Source of the DNA: Intestinibacillus massiliensis
GTDB taxonomy: Bacteria > Bacillota > Clostridia > Oscillospirales > Butyricicoccaceae
DNA: 64,000 nt
Direction: 5' to 3'
NCBI RefSeq assembly: GCF_900155735.1
Contig: NZ_LT707050.1
Span: 55,051-119,050, forward strand
The translations under genes were made by a program, and so were the position numbers. The notes beneath the pieces were generated by a model. The model was not told the origin of the DNA. It did no database searches and saw only the letters and a program-made list of their open reading frames with translations. Shown piece after piece: positions 6,994 to 14,544 of the stretch. Position 1 is the stretch's first letter. Every line of letters starts with the position of its first letter.

Positions 6994-9432
6994 TTAAATA
7001 AACAGGTTGGTGTCCGACTGTTCCGCTGCGCCGAGGAATGTAGCAACGCCGCCGACCTCCACGCCGTCGATCAATTCTTCCTGCCGAATGCCCATCACGT
7101 CCATCGACATTTGGCACGCGATTACGCGTACGCCGTTCTGGATGGCCTGCTGCATCAGTTCTTCGAGCGACTGTACGTTTTTCTTGCGCATGACGGAGCG
7201 GATCATTTTCGCGCCCATGCCGCCCATGTTCATCCGGGAGAGCCCCAGCTTACGGCTGCCGCGCGGCATCATCTTGCCAAACATCTTCTCAATTAAATTC
7301 TTTTCCGTGCGTACTTTTTCGCCGCGGCGCAGGATGTTGAGACCCCAGAAGGTAAAGAACAGCGTCACCTTCCGCCCCATTGCCGCCGCGCCGTTTGCAA
7401 TAATAAACGTCGCGATCGCCTTATCCAGATCCCCGCTGAAAACGACCATAGTCTTATCGTTCCCGCCGCTGTTTTGCGGCACGGCGCAGCTATCGCCCTT
7501 CTGCATCATAACCGTATAGACGCCCTTGTCCCGCTGCTTACCCACTACCCGGTTGCCGGTGCGCTCGCACCAAGCCCCCGCATCCGATACAAAAGCCGGG
7601 TCGGTCGCACGCACGCACAAGCAGTCCCCTGTTTTCAGCTTTGCCATCGCTTCGGATACCTTCATGATCGGCCCCGGGCATTGCAGCCCGCAGGCGTCTA
7701 CTTCAATGGCCACCTTTATTTCCTGACTTACAGCCGGTTTTGGCACGCCAATGCAATCCGTTTTGGCACAAGGCTGTTCCCGCACGGGTTCTTCGTGTAC
7801 CATGCGGTAAGTCTTATAGCCGCCGCTCAGATTATACGCCTCGTACCCGCGTTGGAGCAAAATACGCTGCGCAACATATCCCCGCTGACCCACGGAGCAG
7901 TAAACGTAGACCGGCTTCCCCTGCGGCACCTCAGCCAGCCTGCCGCGCAGTTCATCCAGCGGGATATGGACGGAGCCGGGCAGTTCCCCGGTCATCCGCT
8001 CTTCCGCCGTCCGGATGTCGAGCAGCGTCACAGCCTTGCGGTCAAGCGCGTCGACGTCCTCGGCATACACCACCGGCATGTCGCCGCGCAGGATATTGGC
8101 CGCGGTGAAACCCAGCATGTTGACCGGATCCTTTGCGGACGAGAACGGCGGCGCATAGCCCAGTTCCAGTTCTTCCAGGTCGTAAACCGTGCCGCCGAGC
8201 CGGATAGCCGCCGCCAGCACGTCGATGCGCTTATCGGCCCCTTCACTGCCGACCGCCTGCGCGCCCAGCAGCTTGCCGTCCGGCGCAAAGAGCAGCTTCA
8301 TACTGAGCGGCGTGGCACCGGGATAGTACGAGGCATGGCTGGATGGGTGGATATAAGTTTTATGGTATGGCAGGCCAAGCTGCTTGAGCTGCTTTTCATT
8401 CAGGCCAGTTGCCGCCGCAGCCAGGTCAAACACCTTGAGCACGGCGCTACCCTGTACGCCCTTGAAGCGTACAGGGGTACCCCCCAGCATGTTTTCCGCG
8501 GCGATCCGCCCCTGTTTGCTGGCAGGGCCGGCCAGCGGGAGCAAAGTCTCCTGGCCGCTGACGATATGGCGCACGCTGACTGCGTCACCCACCGCGTAGA
8601 TATCCGGGTCGCTGGTCGCCAGCGTATCGTCGACCTGGATGCTGCCGCCCAGCCCAAGCATCAGACCTGCATCCTTCGCAAGCTTGCTTTCCGGCGCGAC
8701 GCCGATGCTCAGCAGCACCAGATCCGCAGGGAGCGCGCTGCCGTCCGACAGGCAGACGTGCAGTACGTCCCCGCGCCGTTCAAACCGCTCTACGCCAACG
8801 CCAAGCCGCAGATTCACGCCGTTTTCCGTCAGGTGCCCATGCAGGATTGCAGCCATTTCCGGATCAAGCGGCGCGACGACCTGCTTTAAAAACTCGACAA
8901 CAGTGACCTCTATCCCACGTTCCCGCAGGTTTTCCGCCATCTCCACGCCGATGAAGCCCCCGCCAACTACCACCGCGCGCTGGGGCGACTGTTCACCGAT
9001 ATACCGGTCGATCGCAAGGGTGTCCGGCACGGTACGCAGGGTGTAGATTTCCGGCGCGTCCACGCCGTTCAGGCGCGGGTGCTTGGGTTCCGCCCCGGGC
9101 GATAGCAAAAGCTTATCGTAGCCTTCTTCGTAGGTGTGCCCAGCTTCAAGATCGCGCACCGTTACGACCTTGCGCGACCGGTCGATCCCGACCACTTCGC
9201 TTTTTGTGCGCACGTCAATGGCAAAACGGGCGCGCAGCAGCTCCGGTTTCGTCACAACGAGTTGTTCCTGATCCCGGATTGTGCGGCCAATATAGTAGGG
9301 TAAACCGCAGTTTGCATAGGAAATAAACGGCCCCTTTTCAAAAAGGATGATTTCTGCCTGTTCGTCCAGGCGGCGCAGCCTGGTGGCCGCGCTCGCGCCG
9401 CCCGCCACCCCGCCGACAATCAATACTTTCAT
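6994..9432 (-). CDS. CoA-disulfide reductase / rhodanese / TusA / DsrE four-module protein
   Basis: An 812-residue cytosolic flavoprotein for thiol/persulfide redox and sulfur transfer. Residues 1-450 form a pyridine nucleotide-disulfide oxidoreductase with FAD motif GGVAGGASAATRL and the CoA-disulfide reductase motif SYANCGLPYYIG with single redox Cys42. A rhodanese domain follows (about 455-545; persulfide Cys512 in YCSVGQRG), then a TusA/SirA domain (about 573-645; CGLQCPGP, Cys585) and a C-terminal DsrE/DsrF-like domain (about 658-812). The three sulfur-carrying modules in a row suggest intramolecular persulfide relay. The family occurs in anaerobic Bacillota; its physiological substrate (CoA persulfide, polysulfide) is not certain. 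It stands alone, divergent from mgtE, with its own terminator. Confidence 0.92.
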   Translation of the reverse strand: MKVLIVGGVAGGASAATRLRRLDEQAEIILFEKGPFISYANCGLPYYIGRTIRDQEQLVVTKPELLRARFAIDVRTKSEVVGIDRSRKVVTVRDLEAGHTYEEGYDKLLLSPGAEPKHPRLNGVDAPEIYTLRTVPDTLAIDRYIGEQSPQRAVVVGGGFIGVEMAENLRERGIEVTVVEFLKQVVAPLDPEMAAILHGHLTENGVNLRLGVGVERFERRGDVLHVCLSDGSALPADLVLLSIGVAPESKLAKDAGLMLGLGGSIQVDDTLATSDPDIYAVGDAVSVRHIVSGQETLLPLAGPASKQGRIAAENMLGGTPVRFKGVQGSAVLKVFDLAAAATGLNEKQLKQLGLPYHKTYIHPSSHASYYPGATPLSMKLLFAPDGKLLGAQAVGSEGADKRIDVLAAAIRLGGTVYDLEELELGYAPPFSSAKDPVNMLGFTAANILRGDMPVVYAEDVDALDRKAVTLLDIRTAEERMTGELPGSVHIPLDELRGRLAEVPQGKPVYVYCSVGQRGYVAQRILLQRGYEAYNLSGGYKTYRMVHEEPVREQPCAKTDCIGVPKPAVSQEIKVAIEVDACGLQCPGPIMKVSEAMAKLKTGDCLCVRATDPAFVSDAGAWCERTGNRVVGKQRDKGVYTVMMQKGDSCAVPQNSGGNDKTMVVFSGDLDKAIATFIIANGAAAMGRKVTLFFTFWGLNILRRGEKVRTEKNLIEKMFGKMMPRGSRKLGLSRMNMGGMGAKMIRSVMRKKNVQSLEELMQQAIQNGVRVIACQMSMDVMGIRQEELIDGVEVGGVATFLGAAEQSDTNLFI

Positions 9433-9492
9433 GCTGTTCCCTGCTTTCTCTTAGGATATTTTTATGATACGCCCCTTTCCCCGCCCCGTCTG

Positions 9493-9505
9493 TGTGAAAG
9501 TCACA
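9493..9505. promoter_or_regulatory. Candidate operator TGTGA-N3-TCACA in the divergent control region
   Basis: A perfect 5-bp inverted repeat with 3-nt spacer lies 61 bp before the CoA-disulfide reductase start and 35 bp before the mgtE promoter. The half-sites resemble CRP/FNR-family half-sites but with a shorter spacer. No regulator gene is adjacent. Confidence 0.3.
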
Positions 9506-9539
9506 TTCGGCACGCCGCCCTCCTTGCAGCCTTTTGTGC

Positions 9540-9568
9540 TTGCGCCCGGCATGCAAACATGTTATGCT
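9540..9568 (+). promoter_or_regulatory. Candidate promoter of the mgtE leader transcript
   Basis: TTGCGC (9540-9545), a 17-bp spacer and TATGCT (9563-9568). It would give a leader of about 260 nt before mgtE. Confidence 0.45.
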
Positions 9569-9619
9569 GTAAACAGGGCTGTAATGGCAGCCAAATTGCA
9601 CAAAAAAGGAGTGAAAAAA

Positions 9620-9712
9620 GTGGACGCTTGCGGACGAAGTACGAAAACAGGCAGCGATATCCCTTTGCAGGGCGGAAACCGCAAGGCGGCGCTTATTTTC
9701 GCCTGCAGCTAA
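9620..9712 (+). CDS. Possible 30-codon leader ORF upstream of mgtE
   Basis: A GTG start (9620-9622) sits 8 nt after AAAGGAG, a better ribosome-binding site than many real genes here have, and the frame runs 30 codons to TAA at 9710-9712. The peptide begins MDACGRSTKT and ends AALIFACS; no family is recognised. It ends 35 nt before a terminator-like hairpin in the mgtE leader, the arrangement expected of a translation-sensing leader peptide. It could be fortuitous. Confidence 0.35.
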   Translation: MDACGRSTKTGSDIPLQGGNRKAALIFACS

Positions 9713-9747
9713 AAACCCCCGCGGCGCTTGCCCGCATCCGGATATCC

Positions 9748-9783
9748 TGCATGGAGGCCTCAAGGGGCTTCCATGCACTTTTT
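9748..9783 (+). terminator. Terminator-like hairpin in the mgtE leader (candidate attenuator)
   Basis: TGCATGGA (9748-9755) pairs with TCCATGCA (9770-9777), with further G-C and G-U pairs inside, followed by CTTTTT. It precedes the mgtE ribosome-binding site by about 40 nt, so it can only act as an attenuator or as the end of a short leader transcript. No M-box consensus is present. Confidence 0.5.
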
Positions 9784-9834
9784 GGCCTGTTTACGTCTTC
9801 CCGGCTGTACCCAAAAAGACAGGAGGGATGACCC

Positions 9835-11184
9835 ATGGAACAGGAATACAATTATGAGACACTGCTCACGCTGCTCGAAAACCGTTCATACGGCGAGTTA
9901 CGTCGCCTTTTGGCCGAGGAAAACGAGGTCGATATCGCCGATTTCATCGAGCGCGTGCCGCGGCATCTGGCCGTCGTGGCCTTCCGCACCCTGCCCAAGG
10001 AATTAGGTGCCGAGGTATTTTCCAACCTGCCGCCCGATACGCAGCAGCTTATCATTGGCGCAATTACGGACGCAGAACTGTCCCAAATTGTCGAAGATCT
10101 GTTCGTGGACGATGCGGTCGACATGCTGGAAGAACTCCCGGCGAACGTGGTCAAGCGCGTCCTCAAAAACGCGCACCCGGAGACCCGGCGGCGGATCAAC
10201 CAGTTTTTGCATTACCCCGAAAACTCCGCGGGCAGCATTATGACGGCGGAATTCATCGACCTGCGCAAAAGCATGACCGTGCGCGAGGCCATCGCCCGCA
10301 TCCGCCGGATCGCGGAGGACTGCGAGCAGATCTACACCTGTTATGTGATCGACGACTGCCGCGTGCTGGAGGGCGTCATCACGCTCAAGGAGCTTCTGCT
10401 GGCACGCGACGACGCCGAGCTTGAAACCATGATGGAGCGGGACGTTATCACCGCCCTCACAACCGAGGACCGTGAAGAGGCCGTACAGGCCATCATGAAG
10501 TATGACCTGCTCGCACTGCCGGTCGTCGATCACGAAAACCGGCTCGTCGGCATCGTGACCGCGGACGACGTAATGGACGTTATGGAGGAAGAGGCGACCG
10601 AGGACTTTGAAAAGATGGCGGCGATGTCCCCCTCGGAGCGCCCCTATCTCAAAACAGGCGTGTTCACGCTTGCGCGCAAACGCATCGTGTGGCTGCTGGT
10701 GCTCATGGTTTCCGGCATGGTGACCGGCGGCATCCTTGGCCGGTACGAGGCTGCTTTTGCCACGATGCCGCTGCTCGTCACCTTTATCCCCATGCTGACC
10801 GATACGGGCGGCAACGCCGGCAGCCAGAGCAGCACCCTGGTGATCCGCGGCATGGCGGTTGGCGAAATCGCGTCCGCCGATTTCCTGCGGGTATTTTGGA
10901 AAGAGCTGCGGGTCAGCCTGCTGGTCGGCGCAGTGCTCAGTGCGGTCAATTTTATCCGCCTGATCCTGACGTACCCCGGCAACGAACTGATCGCCCTCAC
11001 GGTTGCTTGCGCCCTCTTTGCAACGGTCGCGATGGCCAAAACGATTGGCGGCATCCTGCCGATGGTTGCCAAAGTGCTCCATGCCGACCCGGCTATTATG
11101 GCGGCGCCGCTCATTACCACCATTGTGGATGCATTTTCACTCGTCATTTATTTTTCCGTGGCACAGTCGCTGCTCCATTTTTAA
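9835..11184 (+). CDS. mgtE: Magnesium transporter MgtE
   Basis: Inner-membrane Mg2+ channel of 449 residues, the usual family length. Order of domains: acidic N domain of superhelical repeats (about 1-125), two CBS domains (about 130-255) that gate by sensing cytosolic Mg2+, a linking plug helix, and five membrane segments (from about 280) including the pore signature DTGGNAGSQSSTLVIRG. The ATG is preceded by AGGAGGG. The gene is monocistronic and ends in a strong terminator. Its leader holds a small ORF and a terminator-like hairpin in place of the M-box riboswitch often found upstream of Bacillota mgtE genes. Confidence 0.96.
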   Translation: MEQEYNYETLLTLLENRSYGELRRLLAEENEVDIADFIERVPRHLAVVAFRTLPKELGAEVFSNLPPDTQQLIIGAITDAELSQIVEDLFVDDAVDMLEELPANVVKRVLKNAHPETRRRINQFLHYPENSAGSIMTAEFIDLRKSMTVREAIARIRRIAEDCEQIYTCYVIDDCRVLEGVITLKELLLARDDAELETMMERDVITALTTEDREEAVQAIMKYDLLALPVVDHENRLVGIVTADDVMDVMEEEATEDFEKMAAMSPSERPYLKTGVFTLARKRIVWLLVLMVSGMVTGGILGRYEAAFATMPLLVTFIPMLTDTGGNAGSQSSTLVIRGMAVGEIASADFLRVFWKELRVSLLVGAVLSAVNFIRLILTYPGNELIALTVACALFATVAMAKTIGGILPMVAKVLHADPAIMAAPLITTIVDAFSLVIYFSVAQSLLHF

Positions 11185-11192
11185 CAGGAAAG

Positions 11193-11230
11193 AAGGCCGC
11201 CGCGTCCCTGCAGGGACGCGGCGGCCTTTT
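11193..11230 (+). terminator. Bidirectional terminator between mgtE and gntR
   Basis: A perfect 18-bp inverted repeat (11193-11210 with 11211-11228), no unpaired loop beyond the turn, followed by TTTT. It serves mgtE on the plus strand and the convergent GntR gene on the minus strand. Confidence 0.9.
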
Positions 11231-11240
11231 GCATTCCCAA

Positions 11241-11909
11241 TTATAGCTGCCCATTTTGAATCTGGGCATAAAAATCTTCAATCCCATACAAATCCACAAG
11301 CTGCGGCAGGATGGAGTCCCGGAACTTGCCCATATCCTGCTCGAGCAGCGCATTGATTATTTCAAAATGCATCTGCGACTGCTTTTCACAGGCGTCCCCG
11401 TCCCGGTAGCGCTCCGCCAGGACAAGCCCCGCCTGCAAAAACAGCTTGCGCAGGAACGGCATCATGACGCTGTTTTTGCCGATCGCCGCCATTTCCATGT
11501 AAAACCGTGTGTTTGCGCCGATGCGGGTTTCCAGGTCGTCGCTGCGCATGTCGGCCCGGCATTCCTGTGCAAGCTTTTGCAGCGCCAGGAATTCCGCCGC
11601 CGAGCCGTTGTGCATGGCCAGTTTGGCCGTGATCCATCCAAACAAAAGCTGCAATTCCCCGATCTGATGGACGGACTCCTCCGTCAGGGTGACGACCTCT
11701 ACCCCTTTATTGGGGACGATGCTGACGATCCCATCCAGTTCGAGCTGCTTGAGCGCCTGGTGGACAGGCGTCCGGCTCGTCCCGCAGGCCTCCGCGATCT
11801 GCATTTCATTGATCCGCTCGCCCTGCGCCAGCCTGCCGGAAAAAATCTGCTGGACGATATAGCGGTAGACCGGTTCGCTCCGGCCGCTGAGCACCTTGCT
11901 TCTTGGCAT
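11241..11909 (-). CDS. GntR-family regulator with FCD domain (first of tandem pair)
   Basis: A 222-residue DNA-binding regulator. The N-terminal winged helix (about 10-75) includes the recognition segment EACGTSRTPVHQAL; the all-helical FCD domain (about 90-215) binds small carboxylates or sugar acids in characterised relatives. It lies 61 nt downstream of a paralogous GntR-FCD gene in the same direction, at the end of the sugar/alcohol locus. A plausible target is the palindrome at the aldehyde dehydrogenase promoter (18684-18697), inferred from locus position only. Confidence 0.88.
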   Translation of the reverse strand: MPRSKVLSGRSEPVYRYIVQQIFSGRLAQGERINEMQIAEACGTSRTPVHQALKQLELDGIVSIVPNKGVEVVTLTEESVHQIGELQLLFGWITAKLAMHNGSAAEFLALQKLAQECRADMRSDDLETRIGANTRFYMEMAAIGKNSVMMPFLRKLFLQAGLVLAERYRDGDACEKQSQMHFEIINALLEQDMGKFRDSILPQLVDLYGIEDFYAQIQNGQL

Positions 11910-11970
11910 ATCTACACCTCACTCCTCGGATACCTACACCTCATAGCTTTGCATCCCGCCCGAACCCGCT

Positions 11971-12642
11971 CTAAACACGGAACAGATGGAAGAAATTCGG
12001 CGGATACTCCTGATCCAGCTTGTAAAACTGGAAGAAATGCTCCTCAATCAGTGTGTAGATGGACGCCAGGTTGCGTTCTTTCAAATATTTCACAAGCTGC
12101 CGGTGGTACTCCACCAGCCGCTGGTTTTCCTCATCTGAAAATGTGGAATTCACCTGGATCAGACGGATCCGGAGGCAAAGTTCCCGCTGGAATTTATACA
12201 GCAAGGGGTTTTTTGTGCATTTGGTAAAAGACAGATGGAACTCGGCGTCGGTCTCGATCTGGCGGAACACATCGCCTGACCGCTGCGCCTCTTCGCAGGC
12301 GTCTGCAAGCTTTGCGAGCTTGTTAAAGTCGGCCATACTGCCATGGTAGAGCGCAAGCTTTGCCGACATCATTTCCAGCGCGATGCGCATCTCGCCCATA
12401 TGGCGCACATCGTCCTCCGAAAACAGCATAACCTCCGAATACCGCTGCGGGTAAATCCGCACCAGCCCGTCGTTTGCCAGCTGGTTGATCGCCTCTTTGA
12501 TCGGGGTGCGGCTGATATGAAGCACGTCCGCCAGCTTTTGTTCCGCGATGCGGTCGCCCGGCTTCATTTCACCCGATAAAATCAGGTTTTTTAAATATTC
12601 GTAAACAGGCTGGCTGGCGTTAAAGCCCTGTTTGCCTTTCAA
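11971..12642 (-). CDS. GntR-family regulator with FCD domain (second of tandem pair)
   Basis: A 223-residue paralogue of the adjacent regulator: winged helix with VLHISRTPIKEAI, then an FCD domain. The start is taken as TTG at 12640-12642, because GGAGAGGGG stands about 8 nt before it and the resulting length matches its paralogue; the longer frame to 12714 lacks family similarity at its N-terminus. A promoter (12683-12711) lies just upstream, so the two regulators form their own unit separated by a hairpin from the DUF1847/ABC genes. Effector unknown. Confidence 0.86.
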   Translation of the reverse strand: MKGKQGFNASQPVYEYLKNLILSGEMKPGDRIAEQKLADVLHISRTPIKEAINQLANDGLVRIYPQRYSEVMLFSEDDVRHMGEMRIALEMMSAKLALYHGSMADFNKLAKLADACEEAQRSGDVFRQIETDAEFHLSFTKCTKNPLLYKFQRELCLRIRLIQVNSTFSDEENQRLVEYHRQLVKYLKERNLASIYTLIEEHFFQFYKLDQEYPPNFFHLFRV

Positions 12643-12682
12643 TCCACATTCCCCTCTCCGATGGAAATCATAGTAAGTATAT

Positions 12683-12711
12683 ATTTTACACCTCAAAGCC
12701 TTGAAGGGCAA
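12683..12711 (-). promoter_or_regulatory. Promoter of the tandem GntR genes
   Basis: On the minus strand TTGCCC (12706-12711), a 17-bp spacer and TAAAAT (12683-12688), about 40 nt before the proposed TTG start. Confidence 0.55.
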
Positions 12712-12738
12712 CACTTTTTAGGCGGGCACCCAAAGAAG

Positions 12739-12780
12739 CAGGCACAAATGCACACATTTCCCGAAGTGCATTTGTGCCTG
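12739..12780 (-). terminator. Hairpin between the DUF1847 gene and the GntR genes
   Basis: A perfect 15-bp stem (12739-12753 with 12766-12780) and 12-nt loop, 18 nt after the DUF1847 stop. The following minus-strand bases (TGCTTCTTTGG) are only moderately T-rich, so it may be a terminator or an mRNA 3'-end stabiliser. Confidence 0.6.
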
Positions 12781-12798
12781 GCCCGCATCCATATACCG

Positions 12799-13500
12799 TT
12801 ATTTCACATCAGGCAGCAGATCCGGATGGATCAGCGCGGGCTGTGTCGCAACGTCGGAAATATTGCCCGTCTGGCGCGTCGGCGGATAGAGTTTAAACCG
12901 CAGGTACGATTCCGACAGATACAGCGCCTGCACAGGGTTATGCCCCAGCACGCGGTCCTTCACCACAAGGTACGTGACGGGCAGGTTGCAGTTCTTGAGG
13001 AATAACGTATCGTGCCCGACGCACAGCCCCATGACGACAGCAAGCTCGCAGCCTGCGTTTTCCAGGAACTTGGCCTGCCCGATCGGGTTGCACGAGCCTT
13101 CCCACTCCTTATTGATCTGGTACTGCTCGTGCCCCAGCTCCTTTTTGGAGAATGTCCCGGCCTTGCAGCTCACCGTGTCCACCTTAAAACCGTTTGCCGT
13201 AAAAATCTTATAAGCGATACCCGCCTCCTGCTTAAGCCCAATACAGTGCGCGATGCCGATATGGTGGATGCCAAGGTTGGTGGCGAACTCCATAATCTCT
13301 TCCACGCGGGTGCGTTTGCAATAGCCTTCATATTCGGTCTGCACCGCGGCGTCGGCGATCTTTTTGTCCTCGCCAACGTACTGCGCCTTCGACCATTCCA
13401 CCATATCGGTCTCCCTGCAAGGGCAATTATTCGGCAGCCCGGCCTGCTTTTCCGTGTTGCACGGGGTCTTTTTTGTACATAAACCGCAGCAATATGACAT
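12799..13500 (-). CDS. DUF1847 cysteine-rich putative metal-binding protein
   Basis: A 233-residue cytosolic protein of the DUF1847 family. The N-terminus carries a cysteine cluster (C4, C5, C8, C14, C26, C28), with further conserved cysteines in the body (IAHCIGL, SCKAG, GSCNP, LCVGHD). Such spacing suggests a metal or Fe-S site; no function is established. It begins 42 nt after the ABC permease gene with a good AGGAGG site, so it is likely the last gene of that operon. Why a DUF1847 protein travels with a sugar importer is unclear. Confidence 0.85.
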   Translation of the reverse strand: MSYCCGLCTKKTPCNTEKQAGLPNNCPCRETDMVEWSKAQYVGEDKKIADAAVQTEYEGYCKRTRVEEIMEFATNLGIHHIGIAHCIGLKQEAGIAYKIFTANGFKVDTVSCKAGTFSKKELGHEQYQINKEWEGSCNPIGQAKFLENAGCELAVVMGLCVGHDTLFLKNCNLPVTYLVVKDRVLGHNPVQALYLSESYLRFKLYPPTRQTGNISDVATQPALIHPDLLPDVK

Positions 13501-13542
13501 AATAAGCCTCCTATTTTTTCAGTGATGTTTGCAATTCCCGCC

Positions 13543-14544
13543 TTACGCGCGCTTCTTTTTAAAAAGGCGTTCCAGCGTTTTGTCCTTTTTCAGCGCGTCC
13601 ACATAGACCGCGAATAAGATGATCAGCCCTTTGACAACGAGCTGCCAGTAATAGGACAGGTGCATCAGGTTCATGCCGTTATTGAGCACGCCGATGATGA
13701 GCGCGCCGATGATGGTGCCGCCAATCCTGCCCACGCCGCCGCTCATGCTTGTGCCGCCGAGTACGACCGCCGCAATCGCGTCCAGCTCCTGGCCGTCGCC
13801 CGCGGTCGGCTGCGCGCCGGAAAGGCGCGACGCCATGATAATGCCGGACACCGCCGCCAGCAGGCCGCAGATCGTGTAAACCGCGATTTCAACCTTGGCG
13901 ATCTTGATGCCGGAAAACTTCGCCGCCTGCCGGTTACCGCCGACGCCGTATACATGCCTGCCGAACATGGTTTTGTTCAGCAGCACCGAGCACAGCACCA
14001 TGGTGACCAGCATGATGATGACTGGGATCGGGATAATCCCTACATAGCCGTTGCCGATCTGGTTGAAGGCCTCCGCGTCAAACCGCGTCGGCTTGCCGCC
14101 GGTAAAGATATACGCAATGCCCCGGCCGATCGTCATCATCGCCAGCGTAACGATGAAGGGCGGCAGCTTGGCCATCGCCACAATCGTACCTGTGATAAAG
14201 CCAAAGAGCGCGCCGACCGCGAGGCCGACCAGGACGCCCAGCCAGAGCGGGCAGCCGTTCACAATGAGGATGACGCTGGAACAGCCGGACACCGCAATGA
14301 TCGAGCCTACCGACAGGTCGATGCCGCCTAGCAGGATGACCAGCGTCATGCCAAACGCCACGATCGCGTTCATGGAGATCTGGCGCAGCACGTTGATCAT
14401 GTTGACCCGGGTCAGGAACGCCGGGGAATTGATGGTGAAAATCACGCACAGCACGAGTAGCGCGATCAGGATGCCGGAGTTTTCACGCAAGTACTGTATT
14501 GCCGTGGCCTGCCGCCATCCGGCCTTTTTTGGTTCAAGATGCAT
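13543..14544 (-). CDS. Ribose-type sugar ABC transporter, permease
   Basis: A 333-residue inner-membrane permease of the RbsC/BPD_transp_2 family with about eight to ten hydrophobic helices and the family motif GGIDLSVGSIIAVSG. It starts inside the ATPase gene (11-nt overlap), so coupling is tight. It forms the translocation path with the RbsA-like ATPase for the substrate bound by the lipoprotein encoded upstream. The substrate is not determined; the nearby alcohol and aldehyde dehydrogenases suggest a sugar alcohol or short polyol (inference). Confidence 0.93.
   Translation of the reverse strand: MHLEPKKAGWRQATAIQYLRENSGILIALLVLCVIFTINSPAFLTRVNMINVLRQISMNAIVAFGMTLVILLGGIDLSVGSIIAVSGCSSVILIVNGCPLWLGVLVGLAVGALFGFITGTIVAMAKLPPFIVTLAMMTIGRGIAYIFTGGKPTRFDAEAFNQIGNGYVGIIPIPVIIMLVTMVLCSVLLNKTMFGRHVYGVGGNRQAAKFSGIKIAKVEIAVYTICGLLAAVSGIIMASRLSGAQPTAGDGQELDAIAAVVLGGTSMSGGVGRIGGTIIGALIIGVLNNGMNLMHLSYYWQLVVKGLIILFAVYVDALKKDKTLERLFKKKRA

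Noticed and set aside
9569..9834. M-box magnesium riboswitch ahead of mgtE
   Set aside because: The conserved M-box opening and core blocks are absent; only a small ORF and a terminator-like hairpin are seen.
12643..12714. N-terminal extension of the second GntR regulator
   Set aside because: The extension covers the promoter of the gene and shows no family similarity; TTG 12642 has the ribosome-binding site.
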